DNA of 64,000 nucleotides from Flavobacteriales bacterium (GTDB lineage: Bacteria; Bacteroidota; Bacteroidia; Flavobacteriales_F; PHOS-HE28), in the NCBI GenBank assembly GCA_020635715.1, contig JACJZG010000008.1, forward strand, positions 62,001 to 126,000, in the 5' to 3' direction. Numbering within the stretch: the first letter of the stretch is position 1; every line of letters starts with the position of its first letter. Of the stretch, positions 7,581 to 15,956 are shown in pieces. Under the pieces are notes generated by a model that saw nothing but the letters and a program-made list of their open reading frames with translations, was not told where the DNA came from and did not search any database. The position numbers were made by a program, and so were the translations under genes.

Positions 7581-9374
7581 CTACTTGGGCTCGTACACCT
7601 GTACGCGCAGGTCATCCACACGCGCGCTCGCACCAGACCGGTACCACAGGTATGCCTTCACCTTGTCCTGGCGTGAGCGCACTTCCGGTGTGATGTAATC
7701 CACGCTGAAAGTTGTCCACGTGTTGCGCGCGCTGTCCGGCACGATCCAGTCCCGGGCCATGTACTTGTACAGGCCACCTTCATGTTCAAAGTGGATCACC
7801 ACGGTGGGTGCAGCGGCTTGATCATCTGCAATGAAGAAACGCCCGCTCACCCGCAACCACGCATGGTCCTTGGCCGTGAGGTCTGCGAAGGTGCTTTCGT
7901 AGGCCGGTGTGAACGGGTGCTCCGCGTCCAGGGTGAATACGCTGTCCGGTTGCTCGTCGTAAGTGGCGAGGTAGCGTTCGGATGCACGGTAGCGGTCTTC
8001 TTCGACCAACTGTTCATCGTGCCCGAGCGGCCGCTCGACAAGCAACAAGCGATCCGCATCGGTGGGGATCTTCGTCCGCGCGAAGACCGCCTTGTAATAC
8101 GCCTTCGTCATGCGCTCCTTGCTGAGGATCCCGGCCGACCATTGCCAGGTCTGGAAGAGGTTGAGCAGGATGCACCCCACAGAGAAGCACAGGGCCAGCA
8201 TCCGGGTGGATCGCCTTTCCCAGGCCCATTGCAGCACCGCGCCGAGCGGGAGCGCCAGCAGGATATAGGCCGGAACCATGCTGCGCGAGCTGAAGCTGCC
8301 ACCCGCATACCACCAACAACTCCAGCTCGATACGATCCAGACGTCCACGATCAGGAAGACGAGGATCGCCCAGAAGGCCTTTGGAATGCGCCTCCAGAGC
8401 CAGGGGATCCCGACGATCGCGAGCAGCATCAAGGGCGTGTAGATGAACCATCCCTTGCGAAAGCTCACCAGGAAGGGCCGGAGGTGCGGGTTGTCCAGGT
8501 CGAAGCCTTCGCCGGGGTTCACGTAGGAGTAGAAGATCCATTCGCCCGTGGTCGCATGCCAGTACAGCAGCTGTGTGGAAACGACCAGCAGGAAGATCCC
8601 GACAGCACCGACCACATGGACGAGGTTCCCCCTCATCGCATGCCACTTCGCTCGACGGGCACTGGCGTCATGCAGTCCCCACAGGAGCGGCACCACGGCC
8701 GCGACCAGCTCCGATGGCCTGATCAAGGCGATGAGTCCGAGGCTCGCGCCGATCGCCAAGGCCCAGCGCCAGCTCGGTGTCTGATGCCAGCGGATCGTGG
8801 CGAGGAGCAGCAGGGCATACAGCGTGAAGAGCGCGGGATGCGTGAGCAGGGTGCCGTCCCAGGCCACGAGCTGGAACCAGTTCGTGCCGAGGGCGATCAG
8901 GAACAGCAGGGCCGCGCTCCAACGATCATCGAAGAAGTGCAACAACACCTTCCGCAGGAGCACCAGGCCGAACAGTGCGAAGGCCAGGCAGCCGATGGTG
9001 ATGCTGAGCTGATAGGGAGGTGAGAAGCCATCGGCGGGGTGGCCCAATGGACCGGCCAAGCCGTGAGCAACAAGGAAGAACGGGGCATAGAGCACCGCCA
9101 TCCCCGAACTGTACTTGATCACCCGGTTCCCGTCCGGGCCATCGACGAGCTGGTACAGGGTGGCTGAAGGCGTGTAGGTGGTCATCACTTCCTCCAACCA
9201 CGCCCCATCCTGCAAGGCGACATCATGGTGTATGACGGTCGCCGGGAGGTAGAGGTAATAGCCGAAGACATCCCAGGTGAGGACCTGGCGCTGCGGAAAG
9301 GAGCATCGGACCGCCAGCGTGATCGCGATGATCGCGAGGAGTGCGATGCGGGACGGACGGCCGTTCATGGCCAT
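7581..9374 (-). CDS. Large membrane protein, glycosyltransferase-like
   Basis: 597 residues. The first membrane helix is followed by QVLTWDVFGYYLYLPATVIH, then nine or more further hydrophobic segments up to about residue 430, and a soluble C-terminal region of about 150 residues (TYDEQPDSVFTLDAEH... to VYEPK) that looks beta-rich and carbohydrate-binding-like. The family is common in Bacteroidota but its activity is unproven. Start ATG 9374 is 6 nt downstream of the accC stop, so it can be read through from the fatty-acid operon; a second in-frame ATG is at 9368. Confidence 0.72.
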   Translation of the reverse strand: MAMNGRPSRIALLAIIAITLAVRCSFPQRQVLTWDVFGYYLYLPATVIHHDVALQDGAWLEEVMTTYTPSATLYQLVDGPDGNRVIKYSSGMAVLYAPFFLVAHGLAGPLGHPADGFSPPYQLSITIGCLAFALFGLVLLRKVLLHFFDDRWSAALLFLIALGTNWFQLVAWDGTLLTHPALFTLYALLLLATIRWHQTPSWRWALAIGASLGLIALIRPSELVAAVVPLLWGLHDASARRAKWHAMRGNLVHVVGAVGIFLLVVSTQLLYWHATTGEWIFYSYVNPGEGFDLDNPHLRPFLVSFRKGWFIYTPLMLLAIVGIPWLWRRIPKAFWAILVFLIVDVWIVSSWSCWWYAGGSFSSRSMVPAYILLALPLGAVLQWAWERRSTRMLALCFSVGCILLNLFQTWQWSAGILSKERMTKAYYKAVFARTKIPTDADRLLLVERPLGHDEQLVEEDRYRASERYLATYDEQPDSVFTLDAEHPFTPAYESTFADLTAKDHAWLRVSGRFFIADDQAAAPTVVIHFEHEGGLYKYMARDWIVPDSARNTWTTFSVDYITPEVRSRQDKVKAYLWYRSGASARVDDLRVQVYEPK

Positions 9375-9380
9375 GCGGTC

Positions 9381-10727
9381 CTACGCCGGCTTCTTGATGT
9401 CGAAGTCCTCCAGGAACTTCGTCGTGAAGTCGCCCTTGCGGAACTGTTCGTTCTGCATCAACTGCAGGTGGAAGGGGATCGTGGTGTGCACGCCCTCGAT
9501 CACGTACTCGCTCAACGCACGTTCCATCTTCGTGATCGCCTCTTCGCGTGTCTGCGCGCTCACGATCAACTTGCCGATCATGCTGTCGTAGTTCGGCGGG
9601 ATGGTGTAGCCCGCGTATACATGCGTGTCCACCCGCACACCATGACCGCCAGGGCTGTGGTAGCTGGTGATCTTCCCGGGCGTGGGACGGAAGTTGTGGA
9701 AGGGGTCCTCCGCGTTGATGCGGCACTGGATGCTGTGGCGCGTGGGCTCGTAGTTGAGGCCGCTGATGGGGATGCCCGCCGCGATCTTGATCTGCTCGCG
9801 GATCAGGTCGTAGTCGATGACCTCCTCGGTGATGGTGTGCTCCACCTGGATCCGCGTGTTCATCTCCATGAAGTAGAAGTTGCGGTCCTTGTCCACGAGG
9901 AACTCCACGGTGCCCACGCCTTCATACTTCACGGCCGCCGCCGCCTTGATCGCCGCCTCACCCATCTTCTTGCGCAGCGTCTTGGTCATGAAGGGTGATG
10001 GGGTCTCCTCCACGAGCTTCTGGTGCCGACGCTGGATGGAGCAGTCGCGCTCGCTCATGTGGCAGAAGGTGCCGTACTGATCACCCGCGATCTGGATCTC
10101 GATGTGGCGTGGTTCCAGCACATACTTCTCCATGTACATGCCCGGGTTGCCGAAGGCGGCGCCGGCCTCCTGGCTCGCCTTCTCGAAGGCTTCTTCGAAC
10201 TCCTCCTCCTTCCACACCAGACGCATGCCCTTGCCACCACCACCGGCCGTGGCCTTCAGGATCACCGGGTAGCCGATGCGCTTCGCCTCCTTCTTCGCGA
10301 TGGCGAGGTCCGTGATCAAGCCTTCCGTTCCCGGCACCACAGGAACACCGGCGGCGATCATCGTAGCCTTGGCCGTGGCCTTGTCGCCCATGGCCTCGAT
10401 CTGTTCGGGCAGCGCACCGATGAACTTGATGTTGTGCTGCTGGCAGAGCTTGCTGAACTTGGCGTTCTCGCTCAGGAATCCGTAGCCCGGATGGATGGCG
10501 TCCGCATTGGTGATCTCCGCAGCGGCGATGATGCGCACCATGTTCAGGTAGCTCTCCTTGCTCGGAGGCGGACCGATGCACACGGCTTCATCCGCGAAAC
10601 GCACGTGAAGACTTTCCTTGTCGGCGGTGCTGTAAACGGCCACCGTCTTGATGCCCATCTCGCGACAGGTGCGGATCACACGCAGGGCGATCTCGCCGCG
10701 GTTGGCTATGAGGATCTTCTTGAACAT
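9381..10727 (-). CDS. accC: Acetyl-CoA carboxylase, biotin carboxylase subunit
   Basis: 448 residues, the usual length. ATP-grasp enzyme that carboxylates biotin on BCCP with bicarbonate and ATP, the first half-reaction of malonyl-CoA synthesis. Visible: N-terminal KKILIANRGEIALRVIRT, HPGYGFLSEN, the Gly-rich ATP loop GGGGKGMRLV, the MEMNTRIQVEHTITEE catalytic segment and RINAEDP. ATG 10727 gives the family-typical start. Separated from accB by about 150 nt that hold an inverted-repeat element, unusual for a pair that normally abuts. Confidence 0.97.
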   Translation of the reverse strand: MFKKILIANRGEIALRVIRTCREMGIKTVAVYSTADKESLHVRFADEAVCIGPPPSKESYLNMVRIIAAAEITNADAIHPGYGFLSENAKFSKLCQQHNIKFIGALPEQIEAMGDKATAKATMIAAGVPVVPGTEGLITDLAIAKKEAKRIGYPVILKATAGGGGKGMRLVWKEEEFEEAFEKASQEAGAAFGNPGMYMEKYVLEPRHIEIQIAGDQYGTFCHMSERDCSIQRRHQKLVEETPSPFMTKTLRKKMGEAAIKAAAAVKYEGVGTVEFLVDKDRNFYFMEMNTRIQVEHTITEEVIDYDLIREQIKIAAGIPISGLNYEPTRHSIQCRINAEDPFHNFRPTPGKITSYHSPGGHGVRVDTHVYAGYTIPPNYDSMIGKLIVSAQTREEAITKMERALSEYVIEGVHTTIPFHLQLMQNEQFRKGDFTTKFLEDFDIKKPA

Positions 10728-10738
10728 GCTGCCTGAGT

Positions 10739-10870
10739 TAACCGCAGAGGGTGCAGAGGACGCTGGGTGGACCCTGGAAGCCGTTCCTGGTCATCATCGA
10801 ACAGGAGCTGCTTCCCGTTACCGCCGGAACACGCACGCATCCTCCGCGTTCTCTGCGTGCTCCGCGGTTC
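10739..10870. repeat. Inverted-repeat (MITE/REP-like) element between accB and accC
   Basis: Two ~28-nt arms in opposite orientation: left from 10740 (AACCGCAGAGGGTGCAGAGG...) and right ending about 10869, whose complement reads AACCGCGGAGCACGCAGAGA. They match at 21 of 28 positions. The arms resemble the 'AACCGCAGAG..CGCAGAG' motif that recurs between genes in many bacterial genomes (recalled, not searched). The ~72 nt between the arms show no ORF. The element would form a long imperfect hairpin in the accB-accC transcript. Confidence 0.6.
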
Positions 10871-10877
10871 ATTGCGT

Positions 10878-11393
10878 TCAGGAAGGATCGACCAGGAACA
10901 AGGGCTGATCGTACTCCACGGGCTTGGCGTCGTCCACCAGCACCTTCACGATCTTGCCCGCCACATCGCTCTCGATCTCGTTGAAGAGCTTCATGGCCTC
11001 GATGATGCAGATCGGTTTGCCCGGCTTCACCTCGTCGCCCACGTTCACGAACACCGGCTTGCCCGGTCCGGCGGCGCGGTAGAAGGTGCCGATCATGGGC
11101 GCCTTGATGGTAACGTACTTGGAGTCCGCTGCGGGGGCCGCGGCCGAAGCTGGCGCGGGGGCTGCTGCAGGCGCTGGCGCTGGAGCGGCGACGGGTGCGG
11201 GTGGCGGTGGAGCATAGGCAGGCGCCGGGGCGGCGATCACCTGTACTTCCTTCTTCCCCGCCGGGGTCTTGATGGTGATCTTGAAGTCCTTCTGCTCGAT
11301 CTCGACTTCGCTCACGCCGCTCTTGGCGACGAATTTGATCAGGTCCTGGATCTGGGAAAGGTTCATTGGGGCTTGCTCTTGTTTGGCCGACAT
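10878..11393 (-). CDS. accB: Acetyl-CoA carboxylase biotin carboxyl carrier protein
   Basis: 171 residues from ATG 11393. N-terminal MNLSQIQDLIKFVAKSGVSEVEIE-type domain, a Pro/Ala-rich flexible linker around residues 60-95, and the C-terminal biotinyl domain with the biotinylated lysine in EAMKL (IIEAMKLFNEI). It carries biotin between the AccC and AccA/AccD active sites. A frame extension to 11423 lacks family support; ATG 11366 (MNLSQ) is another possible start. Fifth gene of the yceD-rpmF-plsX-fabH-accB-accC run. Confidence 0.95.
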   Translation of the reverse strand: MSAKQEQAPMNLSQIQDLIKFVAKSGVSEVEIEQKDFKITIKTPAGKKEVQVIAAPAPAYAPPPPAPVAAPAPAPAAAPAPASAAAPAADSKYVTIKAPMIGTFYRAAGPGKPVFVNVGDEVKPGKPICIIEAMKLFNEIESDVAGKIVKVLVDDAKPVEYDQPLFLVDPS

Positions 11394-11488
11394 GAATCGT
11401 CTTTCGTGGCGGCTAACGCACAACGGAAGAGAGGCGAAGGTAGCAGAGTGGAGGAAGTTGGGGTGATGGTGAGCTAAACGGCTGAAGG

Positions 11489-12481
11489 TCAGCTGTTATA
11501 TGCCCACTTGAGCCAGATCGCACCCCAGGTGAAGCCACCGCCGAACGCACTGAGGATGATGTTGTCGCCCTTCTTCAGGCGGCTTTCCCATTCCCACAGG
11601 CACAAGGGCAGTGTTCCGCTGGTGGTGTTGCCATACTTCTCGATGTTCACCATCACCTTGCTGTCATCCAGCCCCATGCGGTGCGCGGTGGCGTCGATGA
11701 TACGCTTGTTGGCCTGGTGTGGCACGAGCCAGGCCACGTCATCGGCGGTGAGGTTGTTGCGCTCCATGATCTCGGCGCTCACGTCAGCCATGTTGGTCAC
11801 GGCGAACTTGAACACGGCCTTGCCTTCCTGGTACACGTAATGGTCCTTGTGCTCCACGGTGCGTTCCGTGCTGGGGCGCATGGATCCGCCGGCCTTCTGG
11901 TGCAGGTACTGGCAGCCGCTGCCATCGCTGCGCAGGATGCTGTCCATCACCCCGAAGCCTTCTTCGTTCGGCTCCAGGAGCACGGCTCCACAGCCATCAC
12001 CGAAGATGATGCAGGTGGCGCGGTCCTCGTAGTCGATGATGGAGCTCATCTTGTCGCCACCCACCACCACGACCTTCTTGTGCTTGCCGCTCTCGATGAA
12101 CTGGCTGCCGGTGCTCAGCGCGTAGAGGAAGCCGCTGCAGGCGGCCATCAGGTCGAAGCCCCAGGCGTTCTTCGCGCCGATCGCGTCGCAAACGATATTG
12201 GCCGTGGCCGGGAACACGCGGTCGGGCGTCACGCTGGCCACGATCATCAGGTCGATCTCCTCGGCGCCGATGCCCCGCTTCTTCAGCAACCCGTTCACCG
12301 CTTCGATGGCCATCACGCTCAAGCCCTGATCCTTGCCGGTGAGGATGCGGCGCTCCTTGATCCCGGTGCGTTCGGTGATCCAGGCGTCGCTGGTCTCCAC
12401 CATGGTCTCCAACACCTGGTTGGTCAGTTTGAACTCGGGCAGGTATCCGTTCACAGCGGTGATGGCGGCACGGGTCTTCAT
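11489..12481 (-). CDS. fabH: Beta-ketoacyl-ACP synthase III
   Basis: 330 residues from ATG 12481 (MKTRAAITAVNGYLPEF); the upstream open frame to 12616 is not family-like. It initiates fatty acid elongation by condensing an acyl-CoA primer with malonyl-ACP. The catalytic triad is visible: Cys115 in AACSGFLY, His255 in PHQANKR and Asn285 in GNTTSGT. The RTGIKERR segment near residue 38 is typical. It follows plsX after 191 nt in which no gene or clear signal was seen. Confidence 0.96.
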   Translation of the reverse strand: MKTRAAITAVNGYLPEFKLTNQVLETMVETSDAWITERTGIKERRILTGKDQGLSVMAIEAVNGLLKKRGIGAEEIDLMIVASVTPDRVFPATANIVCDAIGAKNAWGFDLMAACSGFLYALSTGSQFIESGKHKKVVVVGGDKMSSIIDYEDRATCIIFGDGCGAVLLEPNEEGFGVMDSILRSDGSGCQYLHQKAGGSMRPSTERTVEHKDHYVYQEGKAVFKFAVTNMADVSAEIMERNNLTADDVAWLVPHQANKRIIDATAHRMGLDDSKVMVNIEKYGNTTSGTLPLCLWEWESRLKKGDNIILSAFGGGFTWGAIWLKWAYNS

Positions 12482-12672
12482 CAACTGGGGATTAGGCGGA
12501 GCCAAGGTATTGATGGGAGCGGTACGAGGTTCGTTCTCTACGAGGGGGCGAGAGGGGATGGGACCCGGTCGTAGGTGGTCAGTGGGTCCACTGCCACGGG
12601 GGCCTGTGTGCTGCACGGTGCGACGGTGGTCTCACCATCAACCGTCAACACGACCATCGAGCGCGCTGCGGT

Positions 12673-13611
12673 TCACACCAGCGCCTCCCGGATCCGGTCG
12701 TTCAATTTGCTCAGGACCACCTCGCGGGTGGCCAGCACCATGCTCTTGATGGCGATGTCGTTGCTGATGCCGTGGCCGATGATCACATTGCCGTTCACCC
12801 CGAGCACGGGCAGACCGCCGTAGTTCTCGTAGTTGAAGCGATGCAGGAAGGGGTCGTCCACGCCGTGCGCTTCAAGCAGGTCATGGAAGCCTTCGATCAC
12901 TTTCAGCACCACGTTGCCGGTGAAGCCATCACAGACCATCACATCGGCCTTCGGCGTGAAGACGTCGCGGCCCTCCACGTTCCCCACGAAGGTGTATTGC
13001 GCCTGTTCCTTCATCAGTTCGAAGGTGGCCTGGCGCAGGATGTCGCCCTTCTTCTCCTCCTCGCCGATGTTCAGGAGCGCCACTTTCGGGGTGGGCACAT
13101 GGTACACATGCTCGGCCAGCAAAGAGCCCAGCAATCCGAATTGCGCCAGTACGTCAGGCTTGCAATCCGCGTTGGCCCCCACATCGAGCAATACGCCGAT
13201 ACCACCGCCCTCTTTCGGGACGAGCGTGGGGATGCAGGGTCGAAGCACGCCGGTGATCGGCTTCAGGATGAAGATGCTGCCCACGAGCATGGCACCCGTG
13301 TTGCCCGTGCTGGCGAAGGCGTCGATCTTCCCGGCCTTGGTCAGTTGGAAACCGAGGCTGATACTGCTGTTCGGTTTCGCTTGGAAGGCCTTGGTGGGGT
13401 TGTCATTCATGGTGATATCGTCCTGGCTGGGGACGATATCGAAAGCGGCCGGGTCCGCACCCTCAGCGGCCAGCAGCTCCAAGATGCGCGCCTCATCGCC
13501 GATGAGCACGACGCGCACGTCAGCGGGCAGCTCGCGTTGGGCCATGACGGCGCCACGCACGGGCACGGCGGGGCCGTGATCGCTGCCCATGATGTCCAGT
13601 CCGATCCTCAT
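12673..13611 (-). CDS. plsX: Phosphate acyltransferase PlsX
   Basis: 312 residues. PlsX converts acyl-ACP to acyl-phosphate, the donor for PlsY in phospholipid synthesis. The family start RIGLDIMGSDHGP is present, as are SSISLGFQLTKAGKIDAFASTGNTGA, a Gly-rich LLDVGANADCKP and GFTGNVVLK near the C-terminus. It starts 38 nt after rpmF, the standard arrangement, and works beside fabH and acc genes. Confidence 0.95.
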   Translation of the reverse strand: MRIGLDIMGSDHGPAVPVRGAVMAQRELPADVRVVLIGDEARILELLAAEGADPAAFDIVPSQDDITMNDNPTKAFQAKPNSSISLGFQLTKAGKIDAFASTGNTGAMLVGSIFILKPITGVLRPCIPTLVPKEGGGIGVLLDVGANADCKPDVLAQFGLLGSLLAEHVYHVPTPKVALLNIGEEEKKGDILRQATFELMKEQAQYTFVGNVEGRDVFTPKADVMVCDGFTGNVVLKVIEGFHDLLEAHGVDDPFLHRFNYENYGGLPVLGVNGNVIIGHGISNDIAIKSMVLATREVVLSKLNDRIREALV

Positions 13612-13649
13612 GGTGCGAGGGCTGGAAGGGAGAGGTTCAGCACGATGGC

Positions 13650-13844
13650 TTACTCGGCCGCTTCGCTACCGGACACCACCAACTTGCCGTTGTAGTAGAG
13701 GTCTTCCCCCACTTTGTAGGCGCGGTGGCGCAGGTGCGTCTCACCCGTGTTCGGGTCCTTGGTCACCGTGGGGGCCGTGGCCTTGTAGGTGCTGCGGCGG
13801 GTGGCCGTACGGGTCTTGGAGAAACGTCGCTTCGGGTTTGGCAT
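13650..13844 (-). CDS. rpmF: 50S ribosomal protein L32
   Basis: 64 residues. The N-terminus MPNPKRRFSKTRTATRRSTY is diagnostic of bL32; the family's HR.Y sequence is present as RHRAYKVGEDLYYNG. No CxxC zinc ribbon is seen, as in many Bacteroidota. It lies 12 nt after yceD and 38 nt before plsX, the conserved yceD-rpmF-plsX order. Confidence 0.97.
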   Translation of the reverse strand: MPNPKRRFSKTRTATRRSTYKATAPTVTKDPNTGETHLRHRAYKVGEDLYYNGKLVVSGSEAAE

Positions 13845-13856
13845 GGCTCTGCGTGC

Positions 13857-14378
13857 TTAGGAGCTGCGCTCCTTGTTCTGTAGGTCTTTCAGCACCTCCC
13901 ATCGCGGGTCGGGGCCGGGTTCTTGGTCCACGACCAGCTTGCTCAGCACCTTCTCCACCTCGGGGTCGCACTGCCCGGGGGCGTGGACGTGGCGGATGGG
14001 CAGGGCCAATCGCAGGCACTCGTAGAAATAATGGGTCAGGTTGATGTTGTGGGCCTTGTCGTCCAGGCTCACGAGCTCGTCGTCGTCGGTGGGGTCGCCC
14101 CCGGTAAGGCTGAAGATCTGGCGCTGGTCACCCTCAACAGGTTGATCCAGAGGCGCATCGCAGCGGTCGCAGTGCACCTTCACCGTGCCTTTGGCGCTCA
14201 TGTCCACCACCAACAGGGAAGTGCTCTTCTCCAGCTTCACGTCCATGGTCACCTGGCCGCCCTGCCACTCCTCCTCGGCAGAGGCGTCGAAGAAGGGCTG
14301 CTCCAGCACGAATCGGAACTCGTGGAGCCCGTCCTTCAGGCCGGTGAACTCGATGGTATGGTCCTTCAGTGGTTCCAT
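13857..14378 (-). CDS. yceD: YceD/DUF177 family protein
   Basis: 173 residues. DUF177 proteins are encoded just before rpmF and are linked to 23S rRNA accumulation. A CDRC motif (VHCDRCDAPLDQPVEG) near residue 75, one half of the family's metal-site-like pattern, and the acidic DDDELVSLDDKAHNINLTHYFYE stretch ending in LALPIRHVH plus an Asp/Cys-containing PGQCDPE are visible. First gene of the lipid operon; a perfect -7 box lies 28 nt upstream of the ATG. Confidence 0.9.
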   Translation of the reverse strand: MEPLKDHTIEFTGLKDGLHEFRFVLEQPFFDASAEEEWQGGQVTMDVKLEKSTSLLVVDMSAKGTVKVHCDRCDAPLDQPVEGDQRQIFSLTGGDPTDDDELVSLDDKAHNINLTHYFYECLRLALPIRHVHAPGQCDPEVEKVLSKLVVDQEPGPDPRWEVLKDLQNKERSS

Positions 14379-14406
14379 AAGGATACCCCTCCCGCAAAGC
14401 GGACCG

Positions 14407-14414
14407 CAAATGTA
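14407..14414 (-). promoter_or_regulatory. -7 box TACATTTG driving the yceD-accC operon
   Basis: Exact TAnnTTTG match on the minus strand, 28 nt before ATG 14378. No convincing -33 TTTG was found at the usual spacing. Confidence 0.6.
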
Positions 14415-14579
14415 GCTGTTCCGGGCGATCTGGAAGGCGGTGGATCAACGGATCGTTGGGGGTGGGTGGGCGTTGTTGCTTCCTACTGTCCAGCGTAGTT
14501 CTCCATTCTTCTGACTTTCCCTGGCTGCTGGCTCCTTAACAGGGTGGTCAAAGGGACTTTTGTCTGGATCCTGGCACTT

Positions 14580-15020
14580 TTAGTGGGCCCGACCTTGAAC
14601 TAGCGGGTGGATAGTTCGGCACTTACGGATGCGGAACCTATGCCGAAATGGAACATCTGCCTTGCCCATTAATTGCTGTTGAAAGGTCTTTTTAGGCCAT
14701 GCATTCAATCGGATGCACCCTTCCGATCCATGGATCGCAAGAAATAGAGGTGTGCGGGTCAGCGAATCAACCTCCGAGTAAGACACAGTACTGATCAGCA
14801 ATTTGTTCTTGTCGTAGAAGCCGATGTGGTCCTCACCCATAGACACATACGCACGATCCGAGATCACTATGCCGAGCCAGATACGATCCAGGACCCTTGC
14901 ACGATAAAGTTCCGGCTGGCTTCCAACTCCCGAAGACCATTTGGTCGTCGAGACGGCATGGGTCCTAGTCGAAATCAACCCACCGATCAGTACTAACGAT
15001 ACCATCAACCACCTATCCAT
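14580..15020 (-). CDS. Unknown small secreted protein
   Basis: 146 residues starting MDRWLMVSLVLIGGLISTRTHA, a probable signal peptide (cleavage about residue 22). The mature part includes YVSMGEDHIGFYDKNKLLIS and a basic C-terminus (FRHRFRIRKCR). No family recognised. The DNA is more AT-rich than the flanking operons. ATG 15020 sits 5 nt after a TAATTTTG box, which supports expression. Could be horizontally acquired; this is inferred from base composition only. Confidence 0.55.
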   Translation of the reverse strand: MDRWLMVSLVLIGGLISTRTHAVSTTKWSSGVGSQPELYRARVLDRIWLGIVISDRAYVSMGEDHIGFYDKNKLLISTVSYSEVDSLTRTPLFLAIHGSEGCIRLNAWPKKTFQQQLMGKADVPFRHRFRIRKCRTIHPLVQGRAH

Positions 15021-15025
15021 TTACC

Positions 15026-15033
15026 CAAAATTA
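15026..15033 (-). promoter_or_regulatory. -7 box TAATTTTG, 5 nt before ATG 15020
   Basis: Exact TAnnTTTG match on the minus strand; placement implies a leaderless mRNA for the small secreted protein. Confidence 0.5.
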
Positions 15034-15761
15034 GGCAACCACATACCTATTGGGACAGACCTTCGCATAGTCGAGAGCGGCGAGGCTTTCCGCGTTTTTC
15101 GCTAGGCGACAAGTGGCAGCATTTCACACCCGGGATAATGCTCCCGCAATCGGCTCAGAGGACCGTTCGTTCCCCAGGCTTCGGGGGTGGTGGCCACTAT
15201 GGAAAGAACAGGGCGAGGATACCAGATCTGGCGGTGATCACCCCTTGGTCCGGGAGGTAGCGATTTGCTCAATAGGAGGATCCTGCGGGGTGCTCACAGG
15301 GTCGTTTTGGTACCTTTTCAGCCTCCGCACAGGCCTCCAGGGCCAGAAATGGTACCCATAGGGATCCAAGAGCAGATGGGCCTCAAGGCCGGATCTGCCT
15401 AGCGATCCGTGGTGATCACGGCATGGGTCATGAACGGTGAACTTGCCCGATCGGCCAAATTTTGTCCATGTACAAAAGGTGCGCACGCCTACATTTGGTC
15501 CAGTTCTTTGAACAAAACAGAACACCCGGCCACATGGACCGGGTGCCTGTCGAACGGAAGGGGTGGCCGGTTCAGGTCGTTACCCTATGCCTAAGGTCCA
15601 GCTGCAACTGGATCTTTTCAGCTAATGAGACCGCCTTCGGCCCCGGCTCCTTCCTACCGTGAACAGCAATCAGATGGGTCGTGCTCAGGCAGTCGCTCCG
15701 TAGAGGACACCAGGCTTGACCGCTTACACTGGGAGACTTGCTGAACGCGGACGAATACAAA

Positions 15762-15783
15762 GGAACGGATGATCCTCCGTTCC
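15762..15783 (-). terminator. Hairpin downstream of the tRNA-like sequence
   Basis: Perfect 8-bp stem GGAACGGA/TCCGTTCC with a 6-nt loop. Read on the minus strand it is followed by TTTGTATT, so it could end a transcript coming from the tRNA-like locus about 50 nt upstream. Confidence 0.35.
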
Positions 15784-15834
15784 CTATGACAACGTTTTCC
15801 ACATCGACAACGATGCGATGTGAAGAACGAACGG

Positions 15835-15906
15835 AGGCACTGACCGTACTCGAACCGGCGTGGGGGACTTTGCGAGAGCCCTGCCTAACCACTCGGCAAC
15901 AGTGTC
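15835..15906 (-). pseudogene. Degenerate tRNA-Cys-like gene
   Basis: The complement folds as a 72-nt cloverleaf: acceptor GACACTG/CAGTGCC (one A-C mismatch), D arm GCC-GAGTGGTTA-GGC, anticodon arm GGGCT-CTCGCAAA-GTCCC, T arm GCCGG-TTCGAGT-ACGGT (mismatch at the closing 53-61 pair), then U73-C-C. The D arm, U73 and GCA in the loop all point to tRNA-Cys(GCA), but the anticodon loop has eight bases (an extra C before GCA) and the end reads CCG, not CCA. Best read as a decayed tRNA-Cys copy. A seven-base loop with anticodon CGC is also drawable but lacks tRNA-Ala identity (no G3-U70). Confidence 0.6.
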
Positions 15907-15956
15907 TAACGGAACCGCCTCCCGCTACAGACGGTTTCCGTATTTCATGGAGGTGC

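Larger units (their letters stand above)
15034..15956. other. Gene-poor stretch of the islet
   Basis: About 0.9 kb in which no ORF looks coding: the frames at 15113-15361 (+), 15238-15525 (-) and 15572-15970 (-) lack family features and biased codon use. It holds a 7-bp hairpin at 15523-15545 (CACCCGG/CCGGGTG), an 8-bp hairpin at 15762-15783 and the tRNA-Cys-like sequence at 15835-15906. It may be remnant DNA of a former element or carry an unknown RNA. Confidence 0.5.

Noticed and set aside
7782..9023. 413-codon plus-strand frame
   Set aside because: Antisense to a polytopic membrane protein; Gln/Asp/Arg-rich as expected from the complement of hydrophobic codons.
15835..15906. Functional tRNA-Ala(CGC) reading of the tRNA-like sequence
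   Set aside because: A seven-base loop can be drawn, but the Ala identity pair G3-U70 is absent and the D arm and U73 are Cys-like.
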